DNA from: JAYRSJ01 sp041920215
Lineage (GTDB): Bacteria > Pseudomonadota > Gammaproteobacteria > Burkholderiales > Burkholderiaceae_C
Direction: 5' to 3'
Length of the DNA stretch: 64,000 bases
Assembly: GCA_041920215.1 (NCBI GenBank)
Contig: JAYRSJ010000005.1
Span: 124,001 to 188,000, forward strand
In this document: positions 27,357-35,635 of the stretch, piece after piece
Numbering within the stretch: the first letter of the stretch is position 1
How the letters are laid out: each line of letters begins with the position of its first letter
Position numbers and translations under genes: made by a program
Notes under the pieces: generated by a model
The model's input: the letters and a program-made list of their open reading frames with translations, nothing else
Databases searched by the model: none
Told to the model about the DNA's origin: nothing

Positions 27357-27608
27357 TTACTTCAGCGACTCGATCAGATCGATGTACTGCTGCATCGCCT
27401 CTTCGCTGCTGCTGCCCTTCAGCTCGTTCCAGGCGTCCCACTTGGCACGCCCCACCATATCGGTGAAGCCGGGGCGCTTCTCCTCGACATCGCCGCTGCT
27501 GGCCTGCTTGTACAGCGCATAGATCTTCAGCAAGGTCATATTGTCCGGACGCTCGGGCAACTGCTTGGATGCGGCCACGGCGGCTTCGAACTGGTCTTTG
27601 AGGCTCAT
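27357..27608 (-). CDS. Acyl-CoA-binding protein
   Basis: Small four-helix protein of 83 residues that binds long-chain acyl-CoA esters in the cytoplasm. It matches the ACBP family: LKDQFEAAVAASKQLP, TLLKIYALYKQASSGDV with the conserved Tyr-Lys-Gln, and KRPGFTDMVGRAKWDAWNELK. Length is typical. It is divergent from the wax ester synthase gene, for which it could supply acyl-CoA; that link is inference from context. Confidence 0.95.
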   Translation of the reverse strand: MSLKDQFEAAVAASKQLPERPDNMTLLKIYALYKQASSGDVEEKRPGFTDMVGRAKWDAWNELKGSSSEEAMQQYIDLIESLK

Positions 27609-27722
27609 CTTGTCTCCTGGATGCTGCTTGAGTAGGCCCGACTTGGTGACAATCGGGATGGACGCGGCCGATGTTAACCAGCAATGTCTGGGGCCGACAC
27701 TCTAAGAACACAGGAGACTGCC

Positions 27723-29150
27723 TTGGCTCAAGCGCTGGAACGCATGTCGCGGGTGGACACCGCCTGGCTGCGCATGGACACCGAGGCCAATCTGATGATG
27801 ATCGTCGGTGTCTGGCTGATCAAGCCGGGCATCAGCCTGGCGGCGCTGCGCGAGCGCGTCGAGGCCCGCCTGCTGCAGTACGCGCGCTTCCGCCAGCGGG
27901 TGGTGGAGGACGCGCTCGGTGCCCAGTGGGTGGAGGACGAGGACTTCGATATCGCACGCCATGTGCGCGGCGAGATCCTGCTGCCCATGCGCGGCCAGAG
28001 CCCGCAACAGGCGCTGCAGTCGCGGGTCGGCGATCTGGCCGCCACGCCGTTGGATGCCGCTCACCCTTTGTGGCAGTTCCAGCTGATCGAGGACTACCAG
28101 GGCGGCAGCGCGCTGATCGCGCGCATCCACCATTGCATCGCCGATGGCATTGCGCTGATCGCGGTGATGCTGTCCATCACCGATGGCGGCAAGGCACCGC
28201 CGCGGCGCCAGCAGCAGCCGCGTGACGATCAGGACTGGCTGACCGATGCGCTCTTGCGTCCGATCAGCGATATGACGATCAAGGCCATCCATCTGGCCGG
28301 AGCCGGCGTGGCCAGGTCGGTCGATACGCTGATCAATCCACCTCATCCGGTCGACAGCTCGCTGGACATGGCGCGCATGGGCTATCAGGCGGTCAGCGAT
28401 GTGGCGGCCTTTGCGCTGATGCCCGACGATTCGCCCACCCGCCTGAAGGGCAAGCCGGGCGCGCGCAAGAAGGTGGCCTGGGACGACGGACTGTTGCTGG
28501 ACGAGGTCAAGGCGGTGGGCAAGGCGCTGGGCTGCTCGGTCAACGATGTGCTGCTGAGCTGCGTGGCCGGCTCCATCGGCCGCTATCTGGCCGATCTGGG
28601 CGAGGACCCCAGCGGCAAGGAAATCCGGGCCATGGTGCCGGTCAATCTGCGGCCCATGGAGAAGGCCTACCAGCTGGGCAACCGCTTCGGCCTCGTGCCC
28701 CTGGTGCTGCCGATTGGCATTGCCAATCCGGTGGAGCGGCTTTACGCGGTGCGTGCGCGCATGCAGGATTTGAAGGGCAGCTTCCAGCCGGTGCTGGCCT
28801 TCGGCCTGCTGTCGGTGGCGGGCCTGCTGATCAAGCCGGTGCAGCATGCGATGCTGAACATCTTCGCCAAGAAGGCCACCGCGGTGATGACCAATGTGCC
28901 GGGCCCGGCCGAGGCGCTGAAGTTCTGCGGCTCCACCGTGGAGCGGGTGATGTTCTGGGTGCCGCAGTCGGGCGATATCGGTGTGGGCGTGTCCATCCTC
29001 ACCTATGCCGGCAAGGTGCAGTTCGGCCTGATCACCGACAGCCAGCTCTGCCCCGAGCCGCAGGCCATCATCGACCGCTTTGCCCCCGAGTTCGAGAAGC
29101 TGCTGTCGCTGGCCCTGATGCTGCCCTGGGGCGACGAACTGGTCGACTGA
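27723..29150 (+). CDS. Wax ester synthase / acyl-CoA:diacylglycerol acyltransferase
   Basis: Makes wax esters or triacylglycerol from acyl-CoA and an alcohol or diacylglycerol at the membrane or lipid droplet. The 475-residue product has the catalytic HHCIADG (HHxxxDG, residues 136-142), VDTAWLRMDTEANLM at the start, NDVLLSCVAGSIGRYL and a C-terminal AVMTNVPGPAE, all of the WS/DGAT family. I chose TTG at 27723 because AGGAG lies 6 bases upstream; an in-frame ATG at 27684 exists but lacks a good binding site. It is divergent from ACBP. Confidence 0.9.
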   Translation: MAQALERMSRVDTAWLRMDTEANLMMIVGVWLIKPGISLAALRERVEARLLQYARFRQRVVEDALGAQWVEDEDFDIARHVRGEILLPMRGQSPQQALQSRVGDLAATPLDAAHPLWQFQLIEDYQGGSALIARIHHCIADGIALIAVMLSITDGGKAPPRRQQQPRDDQDWLTDALLRPISDMTIKAIHLAGAGVARSVDTLINPPHPVDSSLDMARMGYQAVSDVAAFALMPDDSPTRLKGKPGARKKVAWDDGLLLDEVKAVGKALGCSVNDVLLSCVAGSIGRYLADLGEDPSGKEIRAMVPVNLRPMEKAYQLGNRFGLVPLVLPIGIANPVERLYAVRARMQDLKGSFQPVLAFGLLSVAGLLIKPVQHAMLNIFAKKATAVMTNVPGPAEALKFCGSTVERVMFWVPQSGDIGVGVSILTYAGKVQFGLITDSQLCPEPQAIIDRFAPEFEKLLSLALMLPWGDELVD

Positions 29151-29154
29151 AACG

Positions 29155-29175
29155 GTCGGCGGCACTGCCGCCGAC
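29155..29175. terminator. Bidirectional GC hairpin
   Basis: GTCGGCGGC (29155-29163) and GCCGCCGAC (29167-29175) form a 9-bp stem with a 3-base loop. It lies between the convergent wax ester synthase and small secreted protein genes, 4 bases after the first stop. No T run on either side, so termination strength is uncertain. Confidence 0.45.
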
Positions 29176-29188
29176 TGGCTTGCTGGAC

Positions 29189-29518
29189 TTACTTGGCGGA
29201 CTTGGCCGTCGGTCGGCCGGCTGCGGTCGGGTAGGCGTTCATCACGCGCACCGGGTCGGCCTTGTCCAGATAGGCGGCGTACTGGCCCTCGGTGCAGGCC
29301 AGGGTCTTGCCGGCCTGGACCTCGCCCTTGAGCTGACCCTTGGCGTAGACGAACTGGTATTCGTTGGCGGCGCCGGGCTTGGCATAGGCGCTGCTGTAGC
29401 TGGCGGCGCAATCGGCCTGCAGTGCGGCGATCTCGGCGGAGGGCTGGGCGGCCAGGGCCAGGGTGGCGCCACCGGCGAGCAGGGTGGCGGTCATCAGGCG
29501 CTTCATCGTCATCATCAT
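29189..29518 (-). CDS. Small secreted protein of unknown function
   Basis: Family not recognised. The 109-residue product has a Sec signal (KRLMTATLLAGGATLALA, cut likely after AQ near residue 26). The mature part of about 85 residues has two Cys (in LQADCAASYSSAYAK and TLACTEGQY) that could form a disulphide, and many Ala and Tyr. The start is the first of several ATGs in a row, MMMTMKR, with GAGG about 7 bases upstream. It lies alone between the wax ester and TPR genes, separated from the first by a hairpin. Confidence 0.6.
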   Translation of the reverse strand: MMMTMKRLMTATLLAGGATLALAAQPSAEIAALQADCAASYSSAYAKPGAANEYQFVYAKGQLKGEVQAGKTLACTEGQYAAYLDKADPVRVMNAYPTAAGRPTAKSAK

Positions 29519-29682
29519 TCTTGAACCTCGGGAACGGGTGGGAAAGGGCGATGCCTCGGGGTACTGCGAGGCGCAGCTTAGCCGCGCCGACCGGTCCGCG
29601 CCAACCGCGAAGCAGGGGGTGTCACTGGGGAAATCCCGCCGGCAAAACGTGAATTGTGCGCAGGCGGCGCGCCGCTCGTGCG

Positions 29683-30456
29683 TTATTCGTCCAGCTCTTC
29701 GCGGGCCAGCTCCACATCCAGGCATTCCATCGCGTCCATCGGCTCGCAGGCGGCCGCCTCGGCATAGAGCTGCTCGGCCTCCTTCATGCGCTTGTCGCCC
29801 TCCAGCATCACCAGGCCGTTGGCCCGCTCGATCATCGCGATCGCGCTGCTGGGGTTGAGCTTCAGGGCCTGTTCGAAGAGCTTGAGGCCGGTGGCGGCAT
29901 CGGCGCCCTGGGTCTTGCCCAGCAGCTTGCCAACCTTGTCGATCACCTCGGCATGGAAGGCGCCCAGCGCGATATGGGCGTCGGCATGCTTGGGCTGCAG
30001 CGCGATGGTCTGCTCCAGCGCATGCTTGACCTTGCTCCCCAGGCCCTGGGTCAGCGCCTTGGCCACGCTGATGCCCTGGCCGTAGCGGCCGATCGCATAG
30101 GCCTGCCAGTACCAGGCGTTGGGGTTCTTGGGCTCCTCGGCCTGCTGGGCCTCGGCCCGCTCGGCCACCGCCAGGAACATCTCCAGCTTGGCCTTCTCCT
30201 TCTTCTCCAGGTAGTTGGCATAGATGGCCTGGGCCTTGTTGGCCACGGTGATGCCGGCCCCGCCGGCGGCCAGGCCGGCCTCGAAGGCCTGCTGGAACTC
30301 GCCGGCATGGAAGAGGCGCCAGGCCTCCTGCACCGCCGCGTCCTTGGGCCAGGGCTCGGCATCGCCGGCATGCAGGCGCGCCCAGTGCTTCTTGAGGGCC
30401 GCCAGCTCGTAGTTGTAGGCGGCGTTGTCGTAGGGGAAGGCGGTCCACTTGGCCAT
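29683..30456 (-). CDS. TPR-repeat protein of unknown function
   Basis: Soluble protein of 257 residues, largely helical. TPR-like pairs are visible: AWYWQAYAIGRYGQGISVAKAL, LGAFHAEVIDKVG..., GLKLFEQALKLNPSSAIAMIERANGLV, and EAEQLYAEAAACEPMD. The N-terminal 110 residues contain a Trp/Tyr-rich start (MAKWTAFPYDNAAYNYELAALKKHW) and a helix with EAWRLFHAGEFQQAFEAGL. No signal peptide or enzyme motif. It is downstream of the TetR gene on the same strand, 50 bases away, so it may be under its control. Probably a scaffold protein. Confidence 0.75.
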   Translation of the reverse strand: MAKWTAFPYDNAAYNYELAALKKHWARLHAGDAEPWPKDAAVQEAWRLFHAGEFQQAFEAGLAAGGAGITVANKAQAIYANYLEKKEKAKLEMFLAVAERAEAQQAEEPKNPNAWYWQAYAIGRYGQGISVAKALTQGLGSKVKHALEQTIALQPKHADAHIALGAFHAEVIDKVGKLLGKTQGADAATGLKLFEQALKLNPSSAIAMIERANGLVMLEGDKRMKEAEQLYAEAAACEPMDAMECLDVELAREELDE

Positions 30457-30506
30457 GGCTTGTCTCCTTGGGGGTCAGGTCTTGTCGGATCGGGCGGGTC
30501 GCTGGC

Positions 30507-31160
30507 TCAGCCCTGGTACTGGCCGGCCAGCTTGAACAGATGCTCGCGCGAGGCGGGCTCCAGATAGGGCAGCAGCAGGCTCAGCACATGGAAGGCGCCG
30601 CGCATCAGGGCAGCACCCGCGCGCTCGGGTTCCAGCGCATGGCGCGGGTCGCGCACATATTCGTAGCTGAGCCAGTAGCTCAGCAGCACCACCATGGCTT
30701 CAGCGGTGGGGGCGGCCTCGCGCGGCTGCATCGTCAGGCAGCCGCCCTGCTGCAGGCCGGCCAGCACCGAACGCATCGCCTCGCTCTTGTGCCTGAGCAC
30801 CGCCTGGAAATGCGTTTCCAGCTTGCGGTTCTTGCTGAGCAGGTCGTTCAGGTCGCGGTACAGAAAGCGGTGCTTCCAGATCAGCTCGATCAGCATATGG
30901 AAGAACAGCCAGGCGTCCTCCACATGGCGCACCTGCTCGGCCGCGCCCAGCAGTTCGTCCAGCGCGCGCTCGTACTGGCCGAACAGCGCGTTGATCAGCT
31001 CGTCCTTGGCGGGGTAGTGGTAGTAGAGGTTGCCCGGGCTGATGCTCAGCTCGGCCGAGATCAGCGTGGTCGAGACATTGGGCTCGCCGAAACGGTTGAA
31101 CAGATCCAGCGTGACTTCGAGGATGCGCTGCGCGGTCCGGCGCGGCTTCTTGGTGGCCAT
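30507..31160 (-). CDS. TetR family transcriptional regulator
   Basis: DNA-binding regulator of 217 residues. Residues about 10-57 form the TetR HTH: AQRILEVTLDLFNRFGEPNVSTTLISAELSISPGNLYYHYPAKDELINAL, with the typical GNLYYHYPxKxEL end. The C-terminal 160 residues are a ligand-binding helical domain without a recognisable effector. It is divergent from the ABC exporter genes across 127 bases, so it may repress them, or itself plus the TPR gene. I found no clear palindromic operator in the gap; a TACAAT at 31274-31279 is a candidate -10 for the ABC genes. Confidence 0.9.
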   Translation of the reverse strand: MATKKPRRTAQRILEVTLDLFNRFGEPNVSTTLISAELSISPGNLYYHYPAKDELINALFGQYERALDELLGAAEQVRHVEDAWLFFHMLIELIWKHRFLYRDLNDLLSKNRKLETHFQAVLRHKSEAMRSVLAGLQQGGCLTMQPREAAPTAEAMVVLLSYWLSYEYVRDPRHALEPERAGAALMRGAFHVLSLLLPYLEPASREHLFKLAGQYQG

Positions 31161-31287
31161 CGGTTGTTGTCTCCTGGGCCGATTCTGGCATCAAGTCCTG
31201 ACCCCGCCCTAGAGGCGCGGCCCCAGGCCGCCCCAGGGCAAACCCTGCGCGAGCACGGCCTCGGGACGCTCCCTACAATCGCCCTCC

Positions 31288-32228
<941 letters not shown>

Positions 32229-32232
<4 letters not shown>

Positions 32233-32999
32233 GCGGCATCCGACTCGAGGGTGCCGGCACCCTGTTCTACAAGGAAGTGCTGCGCTTCTGGAAGGTGGCC
32301 TTCCAGACCGTGGCCGCACCGGTGCTCACCGCGATGCTCTATCTGCTGATCTTCGGCCATGTGCTGGAAGACCATGTGAAGGTCTACGACTCGGTGGGCT
32401 ACACCGCCTTCCTGATTCCGGGCCTGGTGATGATGAGCGTGCTGCAGAACAGCTTCGCCAATAGCTCGTCCAGCCTGATACAGAGCAAGATCACCGGCAA
32501 TCTGGTCTTCCTGCTGGTGACGCCGCTGTCGCATTGGGCCTGGTTCGTGGCCTATGTGGGTGCCTCGATGGTGCGCGGCCTGACGGTGGGCCTGGGTGTG
32601 CTGCTGGTGACGGCCTGGTTTGCGCCGCCGGGACTGGCGCAGCCGGGCTGGATACTGGTCTTTCTGCTGCTGGGCTCGGCCATCATGGGCAGCCTGGGCC
32701 TGATCGCCGGCCTGTGGGCCGAGAAGTTCGATCAGCTGGCGGCCTTCCAGAACTTCTTCATCATGCCGATGACCTTTCTGTCCGGCGTGTTCTATTCGGT
32801 GCATTCGCTGCCGGCCTTCTGGCAGGCGGTCAGCCACCTGAACCCCTTCTTCTACATGATCGACGGCTTCCGCCGCGGCTTCTTCGGGGTCAGCGATGTC
32901 TCGCCCTGGCTGTCGCTGGCCATCGTGGCCGTGGCCTTTGTCGCAGTGGCTGGCGTGGCGATGGAACTGCTGCGCCGCGGCTACAAGATCCGCTCCTAG
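32229..32999 (+). CDS. ABC-2 transporter permease (YadH-like)
   Basis: Inner-membrane permease of 256 residues with six hydrophobic helices, among them LTAMLYLLIFGHVL and SLGLIAGLWAEKFDQLAAFQNFFIMP, the ABC-2 signature region. FLSGVFYSVHSLPAFW and HLNPFFYMIDGFRRGFFG are also characteristic of this family. It partners with the ATPase encoded just before it. A TAGAAT around 33001-33006, just after its stop, may be a -10 box for bolA. Confidence 0.92.
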
Positions 33000-33016
33000 T
33001 TAGAATCGCAAGCACC

Positions 33017-33280
33017 ATGGCCGATCCCACCCCCGCCGAAGTCCAGCAATTCATCGCCGCCGGCCTGCCCTGCCAGGCGCTGCAGGTCGAGGGCGATGGC
33101 CGGCATTTCTTTGCCACCATCGTCTCCGCTGAGTTCGAGGGTCTGAGCCGGGTGCGCCGCCACCAGCGGGTCTACCAGGCCCTGGGCGAGCGCATGCGCG
33201 AGCAGATCCATGCGCTGTCGATGAAGACCCTGACGCCGGCCGAACATGCGGCGGCCCCGGCCGAGCACCATCACTCCTGA
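33017..33280 (+). CDS. BolA/IbaG family protein
   Basis: Small protein of 87 residues with the BolA fold: QALQVEGDGRHFFATIVSAEFEGLSRVRRHQRVYQALGERM with the conserved His, then ALSMKTLTPAE. BolA/IbaG proteins act with glutaredoxins in iron-sulfur trafficking and stress. The His-rich tail (AEHHHS) is unusual. It lies 17 bases downstream of the ABC permease and 99 bases before hisG; in several Burkholderiales murA sits next, but here it is absent. Confidence 0.9.
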   Translation: MADPTPAEVQQFIAAGLPCQALQVEGDGRHFFATIVSAEFEGLSRVRRHQRVYQALGERMREQIHALSMKTLTPAEHAAAPAEHHHS

Positions 33281-33300
33281 GCGCCATCCGCTTTTCTTCA

Positions 33301-33337
33301 AGCGGGTGGCGGCGAGGCGCCGCCAGGTGAACCCGCT
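33301..33337 (+). other. Large nested hairpin between bolA and hisG
   Basis: Outer arms AGCGGGT (33301-33307) and ACCCGCT (33331-33337) enclose a perfect 8-bp inner stem TGGCGGCG (33307-33314) / CGCCGCCA (33318-33325). The two stems share one base. No T run follows. Its position just before the his operon suggests a leader structure or a processing site; function unknown. Confidence 0.4.
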
Positions 33338-33379
33338 GCCGTCCCGCTGAACCCGATTCACAAGGACGACAGACTCACC

Positions 33380-34018
33380 ATGATCACCCTGGCTCTCTCC
33401 AAAGGCCGCATCTTCGAGGAAACCCTGCCGCTGCTGAAGGCCGCCGGTATCGAGGTGCTCGAGGATCCCGAAACCTCGCGCAAGCTGATCCTGCCGACCA
33501 ACCGCGATGACGTGCGGGTGGTGCTGGTGCGCGCCTCCGATGTGCCGACCTATGTGCAGTACGGCGGTGCGGATCTGGGCGTGGCCGGCCGCGATGTGCT
33601 GATCGAGCATGGGCTGGACGGCATGTACCAGCCGCTGGACCTGAACATCGCCAAATGCCGGATGAGCGTGGCAGCGCGCGCCGATTTCGACTACGAGAGC
33701 GCGGTCAAGCAGGGCTCGCGCCTGCGCGTCGCGACGAAGTACACCCAGATCGCGCGCCAGCATTTCGCCGACAAGGGCGTGCACGTCGACCTGATCAAGC
33801 TCTACGGCTCGATGGAGCTGGCGCCGCTGACCGGCCTGGCCGACGCCATCGTCGACCTGGTCTCCACCGGCAGCACCCTGCGCGCCAACAAGCTGGTGGA
33901 GGTCGAGCACATCATGGACATCTCCTCGCGCCTGGTGGTCAACCAGGCCGCGCTGAAGCTCAAGCGTGCGCCGCTGCGCGCGCTGATCGACGCCTTCTCC
34001 TCGGCCATTTCCGCGTGA
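33380..34018 (+). CDS. hisG: ATP phosphoribosyltransferase HisG (short form)
   Basis: First enzyme of histidine synthesis: joins ATP and PRPP to give phosphoribosyl-ATP. The 212-residue product is the short form, lacking the regulatory C-terminal domain, which normally works as a complex with HisZ; no hisZ is in the window. Family motifs: MITLALSKGRIFEETLPLL, GGADLGVAGRDVL, and the PRPP-loop region LADAIVDLVSTGSTL. It begins the his operon; the 99 bases upstream contain a nested hairpin. Confidence 0.96.
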   Translation: MITLALSKGRIFEETLPLLKAAGIEVLEDPETSRKLILPTNRDDVRVVLVRASDVPTYVQYGGADLGVAGRDVLIEHGLDGMYQPLDLNIAKCRMSVAARADFDYESAVKQGSRLRVATKYTQIARQHFADKGVHVDLIKLYGSMELAPLTGLADAIVDLVSTGSTLRANKLVEVEHIMDISSRLVVNQAALKLKRAPLRALIDAFSSAISA

Positions 34019-34029
34019 GTGCCGCTGCC

Positions 34030-35373
34030 ATGACCCTGAACCTGCGCCATTTGAACACCGCCAGCGCCGACTTCGAGGCCGAGTTCCAGCGCGTGCTGCA
34101 CTGGTCGGCCGAGACCGACGCGGCCATCGAGACCCGCGTGGCCGAGATCCTGGCCGATGTGCGTGCGCGCGGCGACGCCGCGGTGCTGGAGTACACGGCC
34201 CGTTTTGACGGTGTTGCGGCCGCCGGGCTGGCTGAGCTGGAGCTGACGCGCGAGGAGCTGAAGGCCGCCTTTGACGCGATCACCCCGGCGCAGCGCGACG
34301 CGCTGCAGGCCGCTGCCGCCCGGGTGCGCAGCTATCACGAGAAGCAGAAAGAGGCTTGTGGCCTGAGCTGGAGCTATCGCGACGAAGACGGCACCCTGCT
34401 GGGGCAAAAGGTGACCCCGCTGGACCGCGTGGGCATCTATGTGCCGGGCGGCAAGGCGGCCTATCCGAGCAGCGTGTTGATGAACGCGATCCCCGCCCAG
34501 GTGGCGGGCGTGCCGGAGATCATCATGGTGGTGCCCACGCCAGCCCGCAGGGATGGCGCGTCCAAGGACGCGCGGGGCGAGAAGAACCCGCTGGTGCTGG
34601 CCGCCGCCTACGTGGCCGGCGTGCACCGCGCCTTCACCATCGGCGGCGCCCAGGCCGTGGCGGCCCTGGCCTACGGCACGGCCACCGTGCCGCGCGTGGA
34701 CAAGATCACCGGCCCCGGCAATGCCTATGTGGCCAGCGCGAAGAAGCATGTGTTCGGCCAGGTCGGCATCGACATGATCGCCGGCCCCAGCGAGATCCTG
34801 GTGCTGGCCGATGGCACGACGCCGCCGGACTGGGTGGCGATGGACCTCTTTTCACAGGCCGAGCACGACGAGCTGGCGCAGAGCATCCTGCTCTGCCCGG
34901 ACGCCGCCTACATCGCCCGGGTCCGCGAAGCCATCGAGCGCCTGCTGCCGACCATGCCACGCCAGGCCGTGATCCGGGCCTCGCTCGAAGGCCGTGGCGC
35001 GCTGATCCAGACCCGCTCGATGGAGGAGGCCTGCGAGATCTCCAACCGCATCGCCCCTGAGCACCTGGAAGTCAGCAGCCAGGCCCCGCAGCGCTGGGAG
35101 CCGCTGCTGCGCCATGCCGGCGCGATCTTCCTGGGCGCCTACACCAGCGAAAGCCTGGGCGACTACTGCGCCGGGCCCAACCATGTGCTGCCCACCTCGG
35201 GCACCGCGCGCTTCTCCTCGCCGCTGGGCGTCTACGACTTCCAGAAGCGCAGCAGCCTGATCGAGGTCAGCGCGGCCGGCGCGCAGAAGCTGGGCCCGAT
35301 CGCGGCCGAACTGGCCTATGGCGAAGGTCTGCAGGGTCATGCGCAGGCGGCGGAGATGCGCCTGAAGAAATGA
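34030..35373 (+). CDS. hisD: Histidinol dehydrogenase HisD
   Basis: Zn-dependent, NAD-linked enzyme of the last two steps of histidine synthesis. The 447-residue product has the motifs of the family: DRVGIYVPGGKAAYPSSVLM, AFTIGGAQAVAALAYGT, IAGPSEILVLAD, SQAEHDE with the His/Glu ligands and AGPNHVLPTSGTARFSSPLGVYDFQKR. Its length exceeds the usual 430-435. About 10 extra residues (around residues 172-183, RRDGASKDAR) lie in a loop and are encoded by a perfect 8-bp palindrome. Start: ATG at 34030, or an in-frame GTG at 34015 that overlaps the hisG stop; the latter would couple translation. Confidence 0.95.
   Translation: MTLNLRHLNTASADFEAEFQRVLHWSAETDAAIETRVAEILADVRARGDAAVLEYTARFDGVAAAGLAELELTREELKAAFDAITPAQRDALQAAAARVRSYHEKQKEACGLSWSYRDEDGTLLGQKVTPLDRVGIYVPGGKAAYPSSVLMNAIPAQVAGVPEIIMVVPTPARRDGASKDARGEKNPLVLAAAYVAGVHRAFTIGGAQAVAALAYGTATVPRVDKITGPGNAYVASAKKHVFGQVGIDMIAGPSEILVLADGTTPPDWVAMDLFSQAEHDELAQSILLCPDAAYIARVREAIERLLPTMPRQAVIRASLEGRGALIQTRSMEEACEISNRIAPEHLEVSSQAPQRWEPLLRHAGAIFLGAYTSESLGDYCAGPNHVLPTSGTARFSSPLGVYDFQKRSSLIEVSAAGAQKLGPIAAELAYGEGLQGHAQAAEMRLKK
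34556..34573 (+). repeat. In-frame palindrome within hisD
   Basis: GCGCGTCC (34556-34563), spacer AA, GGACGCGC (34566-34573) form a perfect palindrome inside hisD codons 176-182. It encodes part of a 10-residue loop that related HisD proteins do not appear to have. It resembles small palindromic elements that insert in frame in protein genes. Not seen elsewhere in the window by eye. Confidence 0.55.
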
Positions 35374-35403
35374 CACGAAGTTCGTGAATCACGAACTTCG
35401 TGT
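35373..35403 (+). promoter_or_regulatory. Perfect 31-bp palindrome, likely operator of the toxin-antitoxin genes
   Basis: Left arm ACACGAAGTTCGTGA (35373-35387), one base, right arm TCACGAACTTCGTGT (35389-35403): a perfect 15-bp inverted repeat. Each arm is itself nearly palindromic (CACGAA-N-TTCGTG). It begins on the last base of the hisD stop codon and ends 13 bases before the antitoxin ATG. TTAAAT at 35403-35408 may be a -10 box. Such repeats are typical autoregulatory operators of VapB-type antitoxins. Confidence 0.8.
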
Positions 35404-35416
35404 TAAATTGCCAGCC

Positions 35417-35635
35417 ATGAAGAACGTGACCGTCAGCATGGAGGACAGCGTGGCCGAATGGGCCCGGCTGGAGGCCGCGCGGCGCAATACCAGCGTGTCC
35501 CGCCTGGTCGGCGAGATGCTGGCCGAGAAGATGCGCTCGGACGATGCCTACGAGCGGGCGCTGCAGGACTGGTTGCACCGCGAGCGCACCTGGACCTCGG
35601 ATGGCCAGGCCTACCCGGCGCGGAGCCAGGAATGA
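35417..35635 (+). CDS. VapB-like antitoxin (ribbon-helix-helix)
   Basis: Small protein of 72 residues. It starts KNVTVSMEDSVAEWARLEAA, then RNTSVSRLVGEMLAEKM, the beta-strand, helix, turn, helix pattern of ribbon-helix-helix DNA-binding antitoxins (VapB/CopG type). The C-terminal 30 residues (from DAYERALQDWLHRERTW) would bind the toxin. It overlaps the toxin gene by 4 bases (ATGA) and follows the palindrome at 35373, which it is likely to bind. The pair lies between hisD and hisC, with the same orientation. Confidence 0.85.
   Translation: MKNVTVSMEDSVAEWARLEAARRNTSVSRLVGEMLAEKMRSDDAYERALQDWLHRERTWTSDGQAYPARSQE

Noticed and set aside
29189..30448. A 419-codon frame joining the small secreted protein to upstream sequence
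   Set aside because: The upstream part is antisense-like reading of the TPR gene in another frame. The signal peptide and start place the real gene at 29518.
33655..34029. Upstream extension of hisD
   Set aside because: Shadow of hisG in another frame; HisD motifs begin after 34030.
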